Shown here: positions 46,203 to 57,531 of the stretch, piece after piece
Numbering within the stretch: position 1 is the first letter of the stretch
Layout of the letters: each line of letters begins with the position of its first letter
NCBI RefSeq assembly: GCF_009727055.1
Contig: NC_052357.1
Location: 9,310,720-9,374,719, forward strand
DNA: 64,000 nt
Source: Benincasa hispida
Taxonomy: Eukaryota > Streptophyta > Magnoliopsida > Cucurbitales > Cucurbitaceae
Direction: 5' to 3'
Notes under the pieces: generated by a model
Database searches by the model: none
What the model was told of the DNA's origin: nothing
Seen by the model: the letters and a program-made list of their open reading frames with translations, nothing else
Made by a program: the position numbers and the translations under genes

Positions 46203-46877
46203 TGTAACGGTCATGCTTGTCCAGGGCCTGTTGCCCATGGCCGCATGCCCAATCCAACCCCCTTCTAGCTTACTTTCATATCCTGTATTGTATTAGTTTA
46301 GTTAGCTTGCCTTCTTTACATTTTCATTGTAAGTGACCACTCGCCCTTTTGCATATGCAAGGGCGCCAGTTGGCTTTTTGTTCAGAATGCACTATATGGG
46401 GATAAGACTAACCATCACTTCCTCATACCCGGAGTAGTACTGTATAAAGCCGTTGTTGTTGCTTATTGCTTTCTAGTCTACTACAATCTTTCTTTCTTTA
46501 TACACACTCTCAAATCTTCTTACGAAAACCTTTTCTCTAAACCCGTTTTCTAAAAACCATTTTCCCTAAAACGGGGTTGGAGGTTGCAAGAGGCACTCGG
46601 TGTGCCATCGGCAGTCCTGTCTCTTATACACATCTAGATGTGTATAAGAGACAGACTACAATCTTTCTTTCTTTATACACACTCTCAAATCTTCTTACGA
46701 AAACCTTTTCTCTAAACCCGTTTTCTAAAAACCATTTTCCCTAAAACGGGGTTGGAGGTTGCAAGAGGCACTCGGTGTGCCATCGGCAGTCCGTATTCGA
46801 GTTGGCTGGCTTGTTCGTGAGCGGGAACAAGTGCCGCACAATCGCTAAGAGAAGCTTCCGAAAGAGCGATTGTGACA
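46203..46877 (-). repeat. 3' LTR of copia element R, inflated by an artefact
   Basis: The minus-strand LTR begins TGTCACAATCGCTC at 46,877, after the GCCTGGAATGATTAG tract, and ends ...CCGTTACA at 46,203. A CTGTATAAAG phrase lies at 46,440-46,449. It contains the Nextera adapter and duplicate at 46,480-46,791; without them it would be about 500 bp. Confidence 0.75.
46617..46654. other. Nextera mate-pair junction adapter (sequencing artefact)
   Basis: CTGTCTCTTATACACATCT immediately followed by AGATGTGTATAAGAGACAG, the two 19-bp Tn5 mosaic ends joined as in a mate-pair circularisation junction. On both sides lies the same 137-bp sequence (46,480-46,616 and 46,655-46,791). Confidence 0.97.
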
Positions 46878-46879
46878 CT

Positions 46880-47690
46880 AATCATTCCAGGCTTAGAAAT
46901 TAGTCCACCAAGGTTATTGTTACACCCAAAGTCTTAGTTAATATGTCGGCAACTTGTTGGAAAGGCATGTATCTCAAGTAGATAATATTTATCTCAATCT
47001 TCTCACTGATGAAATGACTATCTATCTTGACACGTTTCATTCTATCATGATGTATTGAATTTCTCACAATGGCTATGGTAGACTGATTATCACACAATAC
47101 TTCTATAGTACCTTTAGTCTTAATGCTGAGTTCAGTTAGAAAGCGTTTTAGCTTAATTCCTTATAAATTCCATGGACTAATGATTGAAATTCAACTTCAG
47201 CACTACTTCGAACTACGACTTGTTTTTTTTTTGCTGTGCCAAGTTACAAAATTTCTCATACATAAGAGCAATATCCTAACGTTGACTTACGATCAATAGG
47301 GAACCCAACTCAATCTGCATCGTGTAAACTTCTAACGATCTAGTCATTTTTTTTTTCTGAACATGGGGTACTTTCCAGGGTCGTGTTTGAGATATCTCAA
47401 TATTCTATACACAAATTTCATATATTTCTCATAAAGTTTATTAAAAAATTGACCTATCACGCGCACTTTCCAGGATCGTGTTTGAGATAGCTCAATATTC
47501 TATACATAAATTCCACATGTTTCTCATAAAGTTTGTTCAGAAATTGACTTATCACGCTAACCGCAAAGCTAATATCTGGTCGATGAATCAAGTATATTAA
47601 CTTTTCCATCAGCCATTGGTACCTGTCTCGATCAATTGGTTCATCTTCGAGATTAATTCCAAGTTTTGATTTTGCATCACTAGTAATCGG
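46880..47690 (-). pseudogene. Copia element R RT/RNase H tail
   Basis: Minus strand, in order: EPIDRDRYQWLMEKLIYL (about 47,590-47,645), HRPDISFAVSVISQF, YRILSYLKHDPGK, then DRKSTLGY and RSSAEVEFQSLVHG, and finally CDNQSTIAIVRNSIHHDRMK in the 46,900-47,097 frame. The RT-RNase H linker is duplicated (47,370-47,464 and 47,465-47,558). Many frameshifts; non-functional. Confidence 0.85.
47370..47558 (-). repeat. 95-bp tandem duplication within copia R pol
   Basis: Two adjacent copies (about 88% alike by eye) of the segment encoding YRIL-YLKHDPGK and preceding residues. The length is not a multiple of three, so it shifts the frame. Confidence 0.85.
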
Positions 47691-48474
47691 GTTCCTTCTT
47701 TTTCATACTCCATAATCGCATTATGAAGCCACTTTAACTGTTTGCATCTTAGTCAGAATTTCCCAAGCTTGAAGGAGCGGAATTCTTCTACACCGTTCTA
47801 GAAGAGAATGTAGTTCATCTACTTTTCTTCATGTAATCACATGATAAAGCATCCAACTCTTCTTTTTCGTCAAGTAATCGGCCCTGCATCTTAGTCATAA
47901 CTTTGCAGGCTTGAAACAATGGAATTCTTTTACATTGTTTGTGCAACACGGTATTTATTCTGAGCATATTCGTTGAACAGTGCATCAAGGGTTTTTTAGA
48001 TGCTTAGAACAAAAATATCTTCTCCTTGCTGCGCGCGAAGAAATTTCAAGAACGAACTTGTTTATGAAGAGACTCAAAAATAAATTGGAAAATTGCATGG
48101 TATGAAAAAAAATATTTTTAAAAACTAAAGGCATAACTTCAACTTTTTTGTAATTGCAGGTGTGATAATCATATAACAATCACATAGAAATCATATAACA
48201 ATCACATAGAAATCAGGTAGCAATCAAATTTTTAAGCGAAAGTTTTTTGACATGTTTGCAAAAAAGCAAAACCTTGAGACACGTGCCCAATTTTGAATTT
48301 TTTTATTATTAAAATTGCAATTGCCCCAAATAAATTACTACATAGAAATTTAATTAATTTAAAAGAGTTTTAATAAATAAATTTAAAGCATTGTTTAATT
48401 AATAAATACTCACTTGATTTAAAAGAATATACACTTTCAATTTTGTTCCATCTGTCTATTATTTAATTTAAAAT
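47691..48474. other. Decayed spacer with short repeats
   Basis: A 22-bp unit (AATCATATAACAATCACATAG plus one base) occurs about three times at 48,167-48,225. CTTCATGTAATCAC-GATAAAGCATC at about 47,828-47,855 recurs at 48,829-48,855. No gene recognised. Confidence 0.55.
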
Positions 48475-48670
48475 AGGGTTGTTTTTAAATATAGAAAAAT
48501 GAACCAAACTATTTACAAAATATAGCAAAATTTTAGACTATCAATGATAGACGTTGATAGACACCGATAGACTTCTATCAGTGTCTAAGCGTTTATCATT
48601 GATAGTTCTAAAATTTTGATATATCTTGTAAATATTTTCACCATTTCTACCATTTGAAATAATTTTCCTT
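48475..48670 (+). mobile_element. Palindromic hairpin MITE, copy 2
   Basis: Starts AGGGTTGTTTTTAAATATAG. The centre folds ATCAATGATAGAC.../...TATCATTGATAG, including GATAGACTTCTATC. Same family as copy 1, opposite orientation. Confidence 0.78.
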
Positions 48671-49294
48671 TAATATAAACATAATTAATAAAATTTCACC
48701 ATTTTTTACATCACCCTCAAAATTAATTTTAAATTCACTTCCTAATTATTTTAATTAATTAATAAATTTTAATGCCAAAACTAAAAATGATTATTCAGTG
48801 AAAAATATATGGAGGATATTAGTTTTCTTCATGTAATCACTCGATAAAGCATCGAGGTTTTTTTTTTTTTTTTTTTCCAAGTAATCAATGTATTGGGCAT
48901 TCAATGTTTTTTAGGTCCTTCGACAGAAAAAGGCTCCTTCATGCTACATGTGGATACGAAATCTTGAGTTTAACATAAATAGAAAAGTGTCACACCCCCT
49001 CCCAGGCTACTCTCTTAACCTAAAAAGACATATGACGACAACATAAATAGAAAAGTGTCACACCCCCTCCCAGGGTTACACTTACAGAATTACTAAAGAG
49101 TTAGTAATTTCGAACAAAAAATGATAGCTAAATGACTATCGGAATATGAGTTATTCTTAAGATAGTATTTAGTCAAGAATGTCTTACTGTAGTATCGTTA
49201 CAAATATAATCTTGGGTATATTATTATTTTGCTAAGACGTGATTGGGTTTAAAAAGTAATTCACTCATAAATTTTGTTTATATTTTTCAGACTG
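48671..49294 (+). other. Spacer with a 35-bp repeat
   Basis: AACATAAATAGAAAAGTGTC followed by ACACCCCCTCCCAGG occurs at 48,972-49,006 and again at 49,040-49,074. T-run of about 20 near 48,856. The last part may be the leader of element F (TTTTTCAG before the gag start). Confidence 0.55.
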
Positions 49295-50147
49295 ATGAGT
49301 TCATTAGTACAATTGTTGGCCCTTGGTAAACTAATTGGGGATAATTATGCAACTTGAAAATCAAATATGAATACTATACTAGTGATAGACGACTTACGGT
49401 TCGTTTTAATAAAGGATTATCCTCCAATTCCTAGCTCAAATGCAAACCGAACTGTTAGGGATGCATACGATAAATTGATTAGAGCGAATGACAAAGCCCG
49501 TGTCTATATCCTCGCCAGCATATTTGATGTCTTGGCGAAGAAACATTAGACTATAGGTATGCCAAAGAGATTATGGAATCTCTACACAGGATGTTCGGAT
49601 AACCGTCCTTCTCCCTAAGGCATGATGCTATTAAATATGTTTACAACTACTGTATGAAAGAGGGGGCCTCTATTAAAGAATATGTTTTGGACATGATGGT
49701 CCATTTCAATGTGGCAGAAGTAAATAGAGCTGTCGTTGACGAGAGAAATCAAGTCGGTTTTATTCTAGAATCTCTTTCGAAGAGTTTTTTTGCAGTTCTG
49801 CACGAACGCGCTTATGAATAAAATTGAATACAGCTTGACTACTCTTCTGAATGAGCTACAGGCTTACCAGACAATGATGGGAGCTAAAGGCCTGGAACCG
49901 GAAGTACACGTTACTACCGCTGAGAAGAAAGGAACGTCCTCCAAAAAGCTTGATGTTGCTTCCTCTTCATAGAGTAAGAGTATTCCTGTTAAGAAGAACA
50001 AAGGGAAAGGGAAAGGGAAGAAGAAAATTGTTGGTAAAAAGGGAAAGGCTAACGCTGCAGACAAAGGAAAGCGTTTCCACTGCAATGAAGAAGGGCACTG
50101 GAAGAGAAACTGCCCCCAATATCTTATTACGAAGAGAGTAGAGTAAG
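49295..50147 (+). pseudogene. Copia element F gag
   Basis: Starts at ATG 49,295 (MSSLVQLLALGKLIGDNYAT). An in-frame TGA then sits where family members have Trp, followed by NTILVIDDLRF, ARVYILASIFDVLAKK, and in other frames MMVHFNVAEVNRAVV (about 49,690-49,735). It ends in a Lys-rich stretch and a zinc knuckle lacking its first Cys (HCNEEGHWKRNC, about 50,078-50,113). Closely related to the gag of element E. No protease, integrase or RT follows. Confidence 0.85.
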
Positions 50148-50889
50148 CAAAACAAGCAAACTAGTTCCTGAAGATTGCTTGCTATCCTCAGATTGACCAG
50201 TGGAAGATGTTGCTGCTTGAAGATAAACTTATCAGCTTTTGTTATTGTAATAAAAGTTAGTTTTATCTTGTTTGTAAAGAACAAATTGTATATATTTTTG
50301 TAAATGAAATGTTCATTAGTGAAAGTTATGTTTGTTCTATTGCATAGCAACTTCTGTTAAGAACCAACCTAGTTAAAAGCCATTTGCAAATATTTAGATA
50401 TTTAAAATGGCTAGAAATCAATAAAGACAAGCAGTTATTTAACCTAAGTGATAAGTTTAGAACACTTGAAAAGTTTAGAGTGTACAAAACTTGTTAGGTA
50501 AAATAAAACCGAAATACTTCGATTGGATCAAAGTATAGAAAGTTTAAGATTTCGATGTAGTGGGAGGAATGTATGACTTCCTAGCTATTATTGAGAAATA
50601 AGTGTTGTGAGAATAAGATGCATTCCCCATATAGTTTAATAAAAAGTCTATTGTACAATAACATGTTTATAATGATTCTCTCTACTAAAGTGTTTGAGAA
50701 TCACCTAGAAAGACTAGGACTACCAGGTTAATAACCTAGGGCAAGTGGGAGAAAAGCCAGATATGGGATACTGAATGGTAAACCATGGGTATGTGATGCC
50801 CTAGTTTATTGTATTCTCTGTAAAACTCAAAAGCTTAGTTTTATATATTCGAATATATAAGTTACCACTAGAGTTTTAGTCCAAGTGGG
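50148..50889 (+). other. Element F spacer between gag and 3' LTR
   Basis: No coding frame. It ends GTCCAAGTGGGAGT, the polypurine tract, after a CCCTAGTTTATTG phrase also found before LTR A. Roughly 4 kb of pol is missing relative to a complete copia element. Confidence 0.6.
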
Positions 50890-52797
50890 AGTTTCTAGGG
50901 TTAACTCGTGGTTTGTAAACAATAAAACTTATTCTAAAAATTCAATAAGTTGTTATTGAATATATGAATTACTTATTTCGTTTTAGAAATAAATCTAATA
51001 AACTAAAAGATCCATGACTATTACATGAGTACTTGAACTTTATGTGGAGACATAAAAGTATATCAGGTTCGAGTAAATAGTCAAAATAATCTATAGTATA
51101 TGAATAAGGTTGGGTGCCTTATTCTAGTAACACTATTGGATGCGGCCCACTCTGTAGTTGTTACAAAAGAGTTGTAAAGTGCTACAAACGATGTGATCCT
51201 AATTCGTATATGTTATGACATGAGGAGTGGGGGCGTTCTATGCAATGAGTTTGTACAAGATCGGACCACGAATCAGTCACTCTTACTTTATAACGCTGCT
51301 TACTGTTTAAGACTAACTATTTCAAAGTGATGACCTAGGTAACTTGACCTTAATTCTGAGCTAACTATGAACTTCTGTTTATTCGGGATTATTCTTAGAT
51401 TTGCATAGGTGAGGGTTGGCTCAACAACGCTGACTCAATAAACCTCTATATTAAGGGTAAGACCGGGTAAATAGCTAGGGACATAGGGTGCAAGATGGAA
51501 CTCACTTCTACCTGCTTTCAGGGATAGTAGAGAGGTTATTCCCTTAAGTGCTGACTCCAGGTCTTGAACAAGGGGACCAACCCTCTCATTAGCCTGAGAG
51601 GGACTCAGTTTGTTGATTAGTTCACAAACCAATTATTCATTAGAGAATCAGTGAGACTTAAGGAATAAGAAGTAATCTCGAGGGTAAAATAGACATTTGA
51701 CCCATGCCGTTATTACGAACAACCTGTGAAGGGTTAACTTACTAATCATGGTTATATTGAGTGGACATAATATATGTACAGTGAGGGGAGTGAAACCGTG
51801 GGCTTTAGTGGAGTGACCCATTAGTTAACAAATGGGGGTTAATTTGATGTAAAGAGTTTTGCCAATTAATCTCGAATCGTTGGAGCCCATGATTTGTAGG
51901 TCCCCGAGGTTCCCCTACTAGCTCGTAAATGGATTAGCCTTAGAGTAGCGTGATAAGTTAATTTGAAACGTTCAAATTAGAATTAAGAGAATTAATAATT
52001 ATATGTGTTATAATTATGTGTTTAAATTTGGATTTAAACAGAGTTGGAGAATTAATATTTAAATATAATTTAAATATTAAATTCATGAATAGGGATTCAT
52101 GAGGTGGAATTGGTGTAAAATTAATTTAATATTTGATATTAAATTAATTAGAATTAATTAAATTGTTTAATTAATTAATTATTATTAATTTTATTAGAAA
52201 AATTAATTTATGAAATTAATTTTGTAAAATTGGTTTTGGAAATCCATTTATAAAAACAAAATTGGAAAAAGATTGAAAAACATAAATGGAGAAAATTGGA
52301 TTTCTCCACTATCTCAAACAAGAAGGTCACTCATTTCCCACTTTTATCTTGAGTCAAAATTCCTAGTATGAGCTGCTCTTCATGCAACTATCTATTATTC
52401 ATGATTGTCTTGCAATAAATAGAGGAGATTGGACTGAGAATCGGGCATGCAAACTAATACAATTCTTGAGTTTTTGCTGAAAAGCTTAAGAAGTTGAAGA
52501 AGGTGTTCTTCAAGTTGTAGCAATGTGTTTCTTCTCAAAATTTCCTTCATTCAAGCTTATTTGAGTCTCACAACTCAATCTAAGGCTCCAAGAGAATAGT
52601 AGGAAATATCTTGAGGTGGTTCACAAGAAGATTTGGAGAAGATGTGCAGCTGAATTCGAGATTTAAGAGGTTCTACAAAGGTATGACTTGAAACCCTTTT
52701 ATTATTGTATGAGCATGCTTTATTTATAGCCAAAATTGATGAATTAGAATGCTTATTGATCCTTGTTGCTTCCGTTGCATGCTGATATAATCCTACA
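50890..52797 (+). repeat. 3' LTR of copia element F
   Basis: Starts TTTCTAGGGTTAACTCG, having lost the canonical TGTTGGG, and ends ...ATAATCCTACA at 52,797. About 1.9 kb, nearest to LTR D. It carries H1, H2 (51,239-51,257) and H4 (51,581-51,602). The following ATTGG adjoins chromovirus G, into which the element seems inserted. Confidence 0.78.
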
Positions 52798-54035
52798 ATT
52801 GGTATTGACTTCTTGCTTGATGCATCTGCTACCACATTAGCCTTCCCTAGATGATATTCTGTTGTACAGTCATAGTCTTTGATAAATTCAAACCATCTCC
52901 TTTGTCTCAGATTCAGTTCTTTCTATTCAAAGATGTACTTCAAACTCTTATAATCAGTGTAAATATGGCATCTCTTACAGAATAGATAATATCTCTAAAT
53001 CTTCAGTGCTAAGATCACTGCTACTAACTTTAAATCATGAATCAGATAGTTATGCTCGTGCTTCTTCTTTAACTGTTTTGAAGCATAAACAACTTCTTTT
53101 CCCTCTTGTATCAGAACACAACCTCACAATAAATTTCAAACTCTTTTCCTGGCACATAAAGAGTTAAGATGGGCATTGTCACTAACTTCTTCTTCAACTC
53201 TTGGAAACTTTACTCACATTTCTTTGACCATTCAAACTTAACATTCTTCCTTGTTTAACATGTCAGATGAAGTGCTATCTTTGGGAAACCTTCTACAAAT
53301 CGTCGGTAGTAACTTACTAAACCCAAGAAACTATGAACTCTTGTTACTGAAGTGGCTTGTTCCCACTTAACTATGGCTTCTATCTTCTGAGGATCCACAC
53401 TAACTCCCACAGTTGACACTACGTGACCCAAGAACACCATTTGATCAAGCTAGAATTCACACGTATTAAATTTGGCATAAAACTTCTTGTCACATATCGT
53501 TTGCAACACTACCCTGAGATTCTCTATATGCTTCTCCTTACTCATTGAATATAATAGAATTTCATCTATAAACGCAATCACGAATTGATCTAGATACGGG
53601 TGGAATACACTATTCATGAGATCCATAAATACTGCTAGTGTGTTCGTCACCCCGAATAACATGACTAGAAACTCGTAATGACCATATTTGGTTCTGAATA
53701 CTGTTTTGGGAACATCTAATTCCCTGATTTTTAGTTGATGATATCCTGATTTCTGGTCAATATTTGAAAATACTGCTGCACCTTTTAGTTGGTCAAATAA
53801 GTCATCTATATGAGGTAAGTGATACTTGTTACGTATCAATACCTTATTCAATTGCCTGCAATCAATGTATAACCTAGGTATACCATCTTTCTTTTTCATG
53901 AACAGTACTGATGCTCTCCAAGGAGACACACTGAGCCAAATATACCTCTTATCCACCAGTTCCTGCAACTGAGTTTTTAACTTCTTTAGCTCGCTAGGTG
54001 CCATTCTGTAAGGATCTTGAGAAATAAGTGTTGTT
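52798..54035 (-). pseudogene. Ty3/gypsy chromovirus G, RT and RNase H
   Basis: Minus strand. RT at 53,450-54,004 is a long open frame: [41 protein letters not shown], and FIDEILLYS in place of the catalytic FIDDILVYS. The Asp to Glu change at the second catalytic Asp would abolish activity. RNase H follows at 53,255-53,440 (FLGHVVSTVGVSVDP, SFLGLVSYYRRF) and ends near 52,815 with a VVADASSKKS-like motif. Wording resembles Tekay/Del elements. The element is cut at 52,798 by LTR F and at about 54,036 by the Athila array. Confidence 0.87.
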
Positions 54036-54486
54036 CCTTGTAACGATTAAAAGTTAATTCCTTGTTATGCATGCACTGTGCCATAAACTTGACACAATGT
54101 TTTTATGTCTTAGTCTCTTTTTATCTTTAAGCATGTGGACAAATATGAATATGAATGAATGAACACGTATATGCGTTAAAGAGACTTTATGCGATACTAC
54201 TTCTAAATATATGCGTTGTTAATGATATGCTCATAGTATGCAATGGAGTAATGTGTGTCACAAGTTTCCTTGCGCTGAAACCAAGTATAATTTCAACGCA
54301 AGTTTCTCAGAATAATTTGAGGTCGAACGCAGTTATTGTTTTTGTTAATGCATTACTTTTGTGATACATGCAACCGATTTTTACAATGAATAAAGAAATT
54401 GGTTTATACAGGAATTTAAATTGCGATGACATAAATTGCGTTGATAAAATAAAATTGCGTTAATAAGTAAAACCCTAAACTAATAT

Positions 54487-54528
54487 GATACAAGATACAA
54501 AATACATGATACATGATACATGATACTG
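54487..54528. repeat. GATACAT microsatellite
   Basis: Several ATACAWG/GATACAT units in a row, inside unit 1 of the array and absent from unit 2. Confidence 0.7.
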
Positions 54529-55947
54529 AGGTCGAGACTGACTATGAAGTTATACAAAGGACCATGGTATGCGATGGCAAGTCTTTATGGATGAATCAGA
54601 AATAAAAAGAATAGATAGTAAAAACATCGCAAGTTTGTTAATTGCGTTAAAGATGCAACTAAGGTTCCACTTTCCCTTGGCGTACACCTCTCGGTGATCG
54701 GCCGCATTCCCATATCTCTATGGTGAAACAGGGATGAACGTGATGAACGCAAGGTTGCTTCCATCTCTGGAAGTACTTCTCACTTTAGTTAACATATTCT
54801 TCCAACATTCTCTCGATAGGCAGAATAATATCTTCACTTCTGTTCTCACAGGTGAAGATACCGTCGAGCATGCTTTAGCTAAACTTAATGATTTCCTTAA
54901 CACAAATTAATTTACTTGCTTAATTCTTGCTAATTACCCAGGGAATCAGGAAAACATCATGGAGAAAATGGATTATAGATGAACGGAAATAGACAGAGAG
55001 ATGACAATGGTGATGATCATAACATTTAATACTAAGATTAAGCGTTCGATACATGGTGTGAATGAAAGATTAAGAAGATGAATACAAATGATGAAATAGA
55101 AATTAGAAACAAATACAGAAAGAGTGTCAACGTCTTGACATAGATCTGAACGGAGATTATGCTTGCTGGCGTGTGGAAGTGGTAGAAAGGAAAGCTTTCC
55201 TCTCAGGCTTGCTTTCCCGGTAGAAGTGACCCTTGTACAGAGCTTCAGCTACGGGGATTGGAAGGATTCTCTGCCTAGAGACTTACTTCTCGGCCTTGTC
55301 TCGTGGTTCTTCCTAGATCTACTCTGTAAGGTGTTTCAGACCAGTCTCTCTCTCAGAATCAGTATATGCACGTCTCTATGTATATAAGTATATCTTTCAA
55401 TGAAATTGCAAAAGCTATTTATAGGCGAAGCTTGACTCTTTGCATTGTGGTCCCCACTTTATGGTTAATGTAGTTCTTGAAATGGCAGAGTGAATATTCC
55501 TTCTATTACGCAATCAATCCCATTAGAAATGCACAACTGACAGCTGTACACTCGTCAGAACCCTTCGTAATTGCGTTACTCTTTACATTTTCGATCTATC
55601 GCCGCATGCGGTGTTGTTTTTGGTTACCGCATGCGGTTGAGATTGCGTTGATCGCTAAGCTCTTGATCGATTGTCGCATGCACCATCACTGCGTTGATTG
55701 ACCCTTCATTCTCGATTGATAGGCACAATGCGACATAGACGCGTTGTTCAGTTTATCTTTGAGCCATGAACGCATACGGTGACTGATTTCCTGCAAAACA
55801 AAATTGAAACATTCTATTCTACCATTGCAATGGTGTTAGTGGGTGTATTGACGACATTTTATAATTCTCGCATTTCTTAGCCAATTTCTATACTATCGAC
55901 ACAACTTTTCTTTCTTTCAGCCGCAATATCTAAATAAAACAGTATAA

Positions 55948-55971
55948 ATAACTTGTATTTCTACAAGTTAT
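55948..55971 (-). other. LTR-terminal GAAA stem-loop (array unit 1)
   Basis: In LTR sense ATAACTTGTA-GAAA-TACAAGTTAT, a perfect 10-bp stem at the second base of the LTR. Unit 2 has the same stem with a GAAT loop (58,772-58,795). Element O has ATAACGGGCA-GAAA-TGCATGTTAT (20,818-20,841). Confidence 0.75.
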
Positions 55972-56950
55972 CACACCCCCAAATTTAGATATATGCTTGT
56001 CCTCAAGCATATCTTCAACTAAGGCAATATTGTTCAATACCTATCTTAAATTTTTGCGTCGATTGGCTACTTCGAATGCTCGACCTAGGCAACATTACTT
56101 AACAACGCAATTTTCTTCTATCCTTGATAATTCATAAACAAGCCCTACTTTATTCTTTTATACAACAAATCCCTACTAAAAAAAATTCATTTCTTGTTTT
56201 GAAAAGAATGTTTACCTCTTCTTGTAAAAACAACTTGGTGCGTCCATATGCGGTAGTCTAATTTGCGTCATTTATTAGAGACTGTTGATCATGGTTACAC
56301 CCTTCGTTTTGGCTTGTTCCCACGGGTGTCATGCAAACATCCAACTACGGCTGTGTGCCAATCTCAACTTTAACTCTTGATTTTCAGCTAAGTTTAACTT
56401 TTGCTGGTCAGAGGAGTTGTTTCTTATACTCTTATTTTTTCTCATTTTTCTCTTTCTTTTCATACTGCGTCGTTCTTGGAAACCCACCTTCGTTTTGGCT
56501 TACTCCCACGGGTGTCATGTGAACATCCAACTACGAGCAGGTTCCTTTTACGACTTAATTTTTATCAGGTTGGGATTGTTTTGGGATTTTCCTTGCGCTG
56601 ACATTGGAGTTTTGTATGAAAATATAATTTTTTTTTTATAATAATGAACGCATTTTCTTAATGACCGCATCCACTTGATCGCATCTGCTCAGACCTTTCC
56701 CACCCCCAAATTTAGAGATGTGCAAGGTCCTCATTGCGTTGTTTTAGATAGAATAGGCAAACACTTAGTCAAAATTTTGAAAAGAAGGTTTGAGCAGATT
56801 TTGAAGGATAAAAGGATAAAAGGAATAGTCAAACACTTAGTCATAAACTTGATATGCTAAAAAGATGTGTTCTTTGTTATGCATGCACTGTGCCATAAAC
56901 TTGACACGATGTTTTTATGTCTTAATCTCTTTTTATCTTTAAGCATGTGG

Positions 56951-57531
56951 NNNNNNNNNNNNNNNNNNNNNNNNNNNNNNNNNNNNNNNNNNNNNNNNNN
57001 NNNNNNNNNNNNNNNNNNNNNNNNNNNNNNNNNNNNNNNNNNNNNNNNNNNNNNNNNNNNNNNNNNNNNNNNNNNNNNNNNNNNNNNNNNNNNNNNNNNN
57101 NNNNNNNNNNNNNNNNNNNNNNNNNNNNNNNNNNNNNNNNNNNNNNNNNNNNNNNNNNNNNNNNNNNNNNNNNNNNNNNNNNNNNNNNNNNNNNNNNNNN
57201 NNNNNNNNNNNNNNNNNNNNNNNNNNNNNNNNNNNNNNNNNNNNNNNNNNNNNNNNNNNNNNNNNNNNNNNNNNNNNNNNNNNNNNNNNNNNNNNNNNNN
57301 NNNNNNNNNNNNNNNNNNNNNNNNNNNNNNNNNNNNNNNNNNNNNNNNNNNNNNNNNNNNNNNNNNNNNNNNNNNNNNNNNNNNNNNNNNNNNNNNNNNN
57401 NNNNNNNNNNNNNNNNNNNNNNNNNNNNNNNNNNNNNNNNNNNNNNNNNNNNNNNNNNNNNNNNNNNNNNNNNNNNNNNNNNNNNNNNNNNNNNNNNNNN
57501 NNNNNNNNNNNNNNNNNNNNNNNNNNNNNNN
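56951..57531. other. 581-N assembly gap
   Basis: The gap lies between AAGCATGTGG and ACAAATATGAAT. In array units 1 and 3 these two words are directly adjacent, so the real missing length may be zero. Confidence 0.95.

Noticed and set aside
48167..48225. CRISPR-like short repeats
   Set aside because: Three contiguous 22-bp units without spacers in a plant repeat region: a minisatellite, not a CRISPR array.
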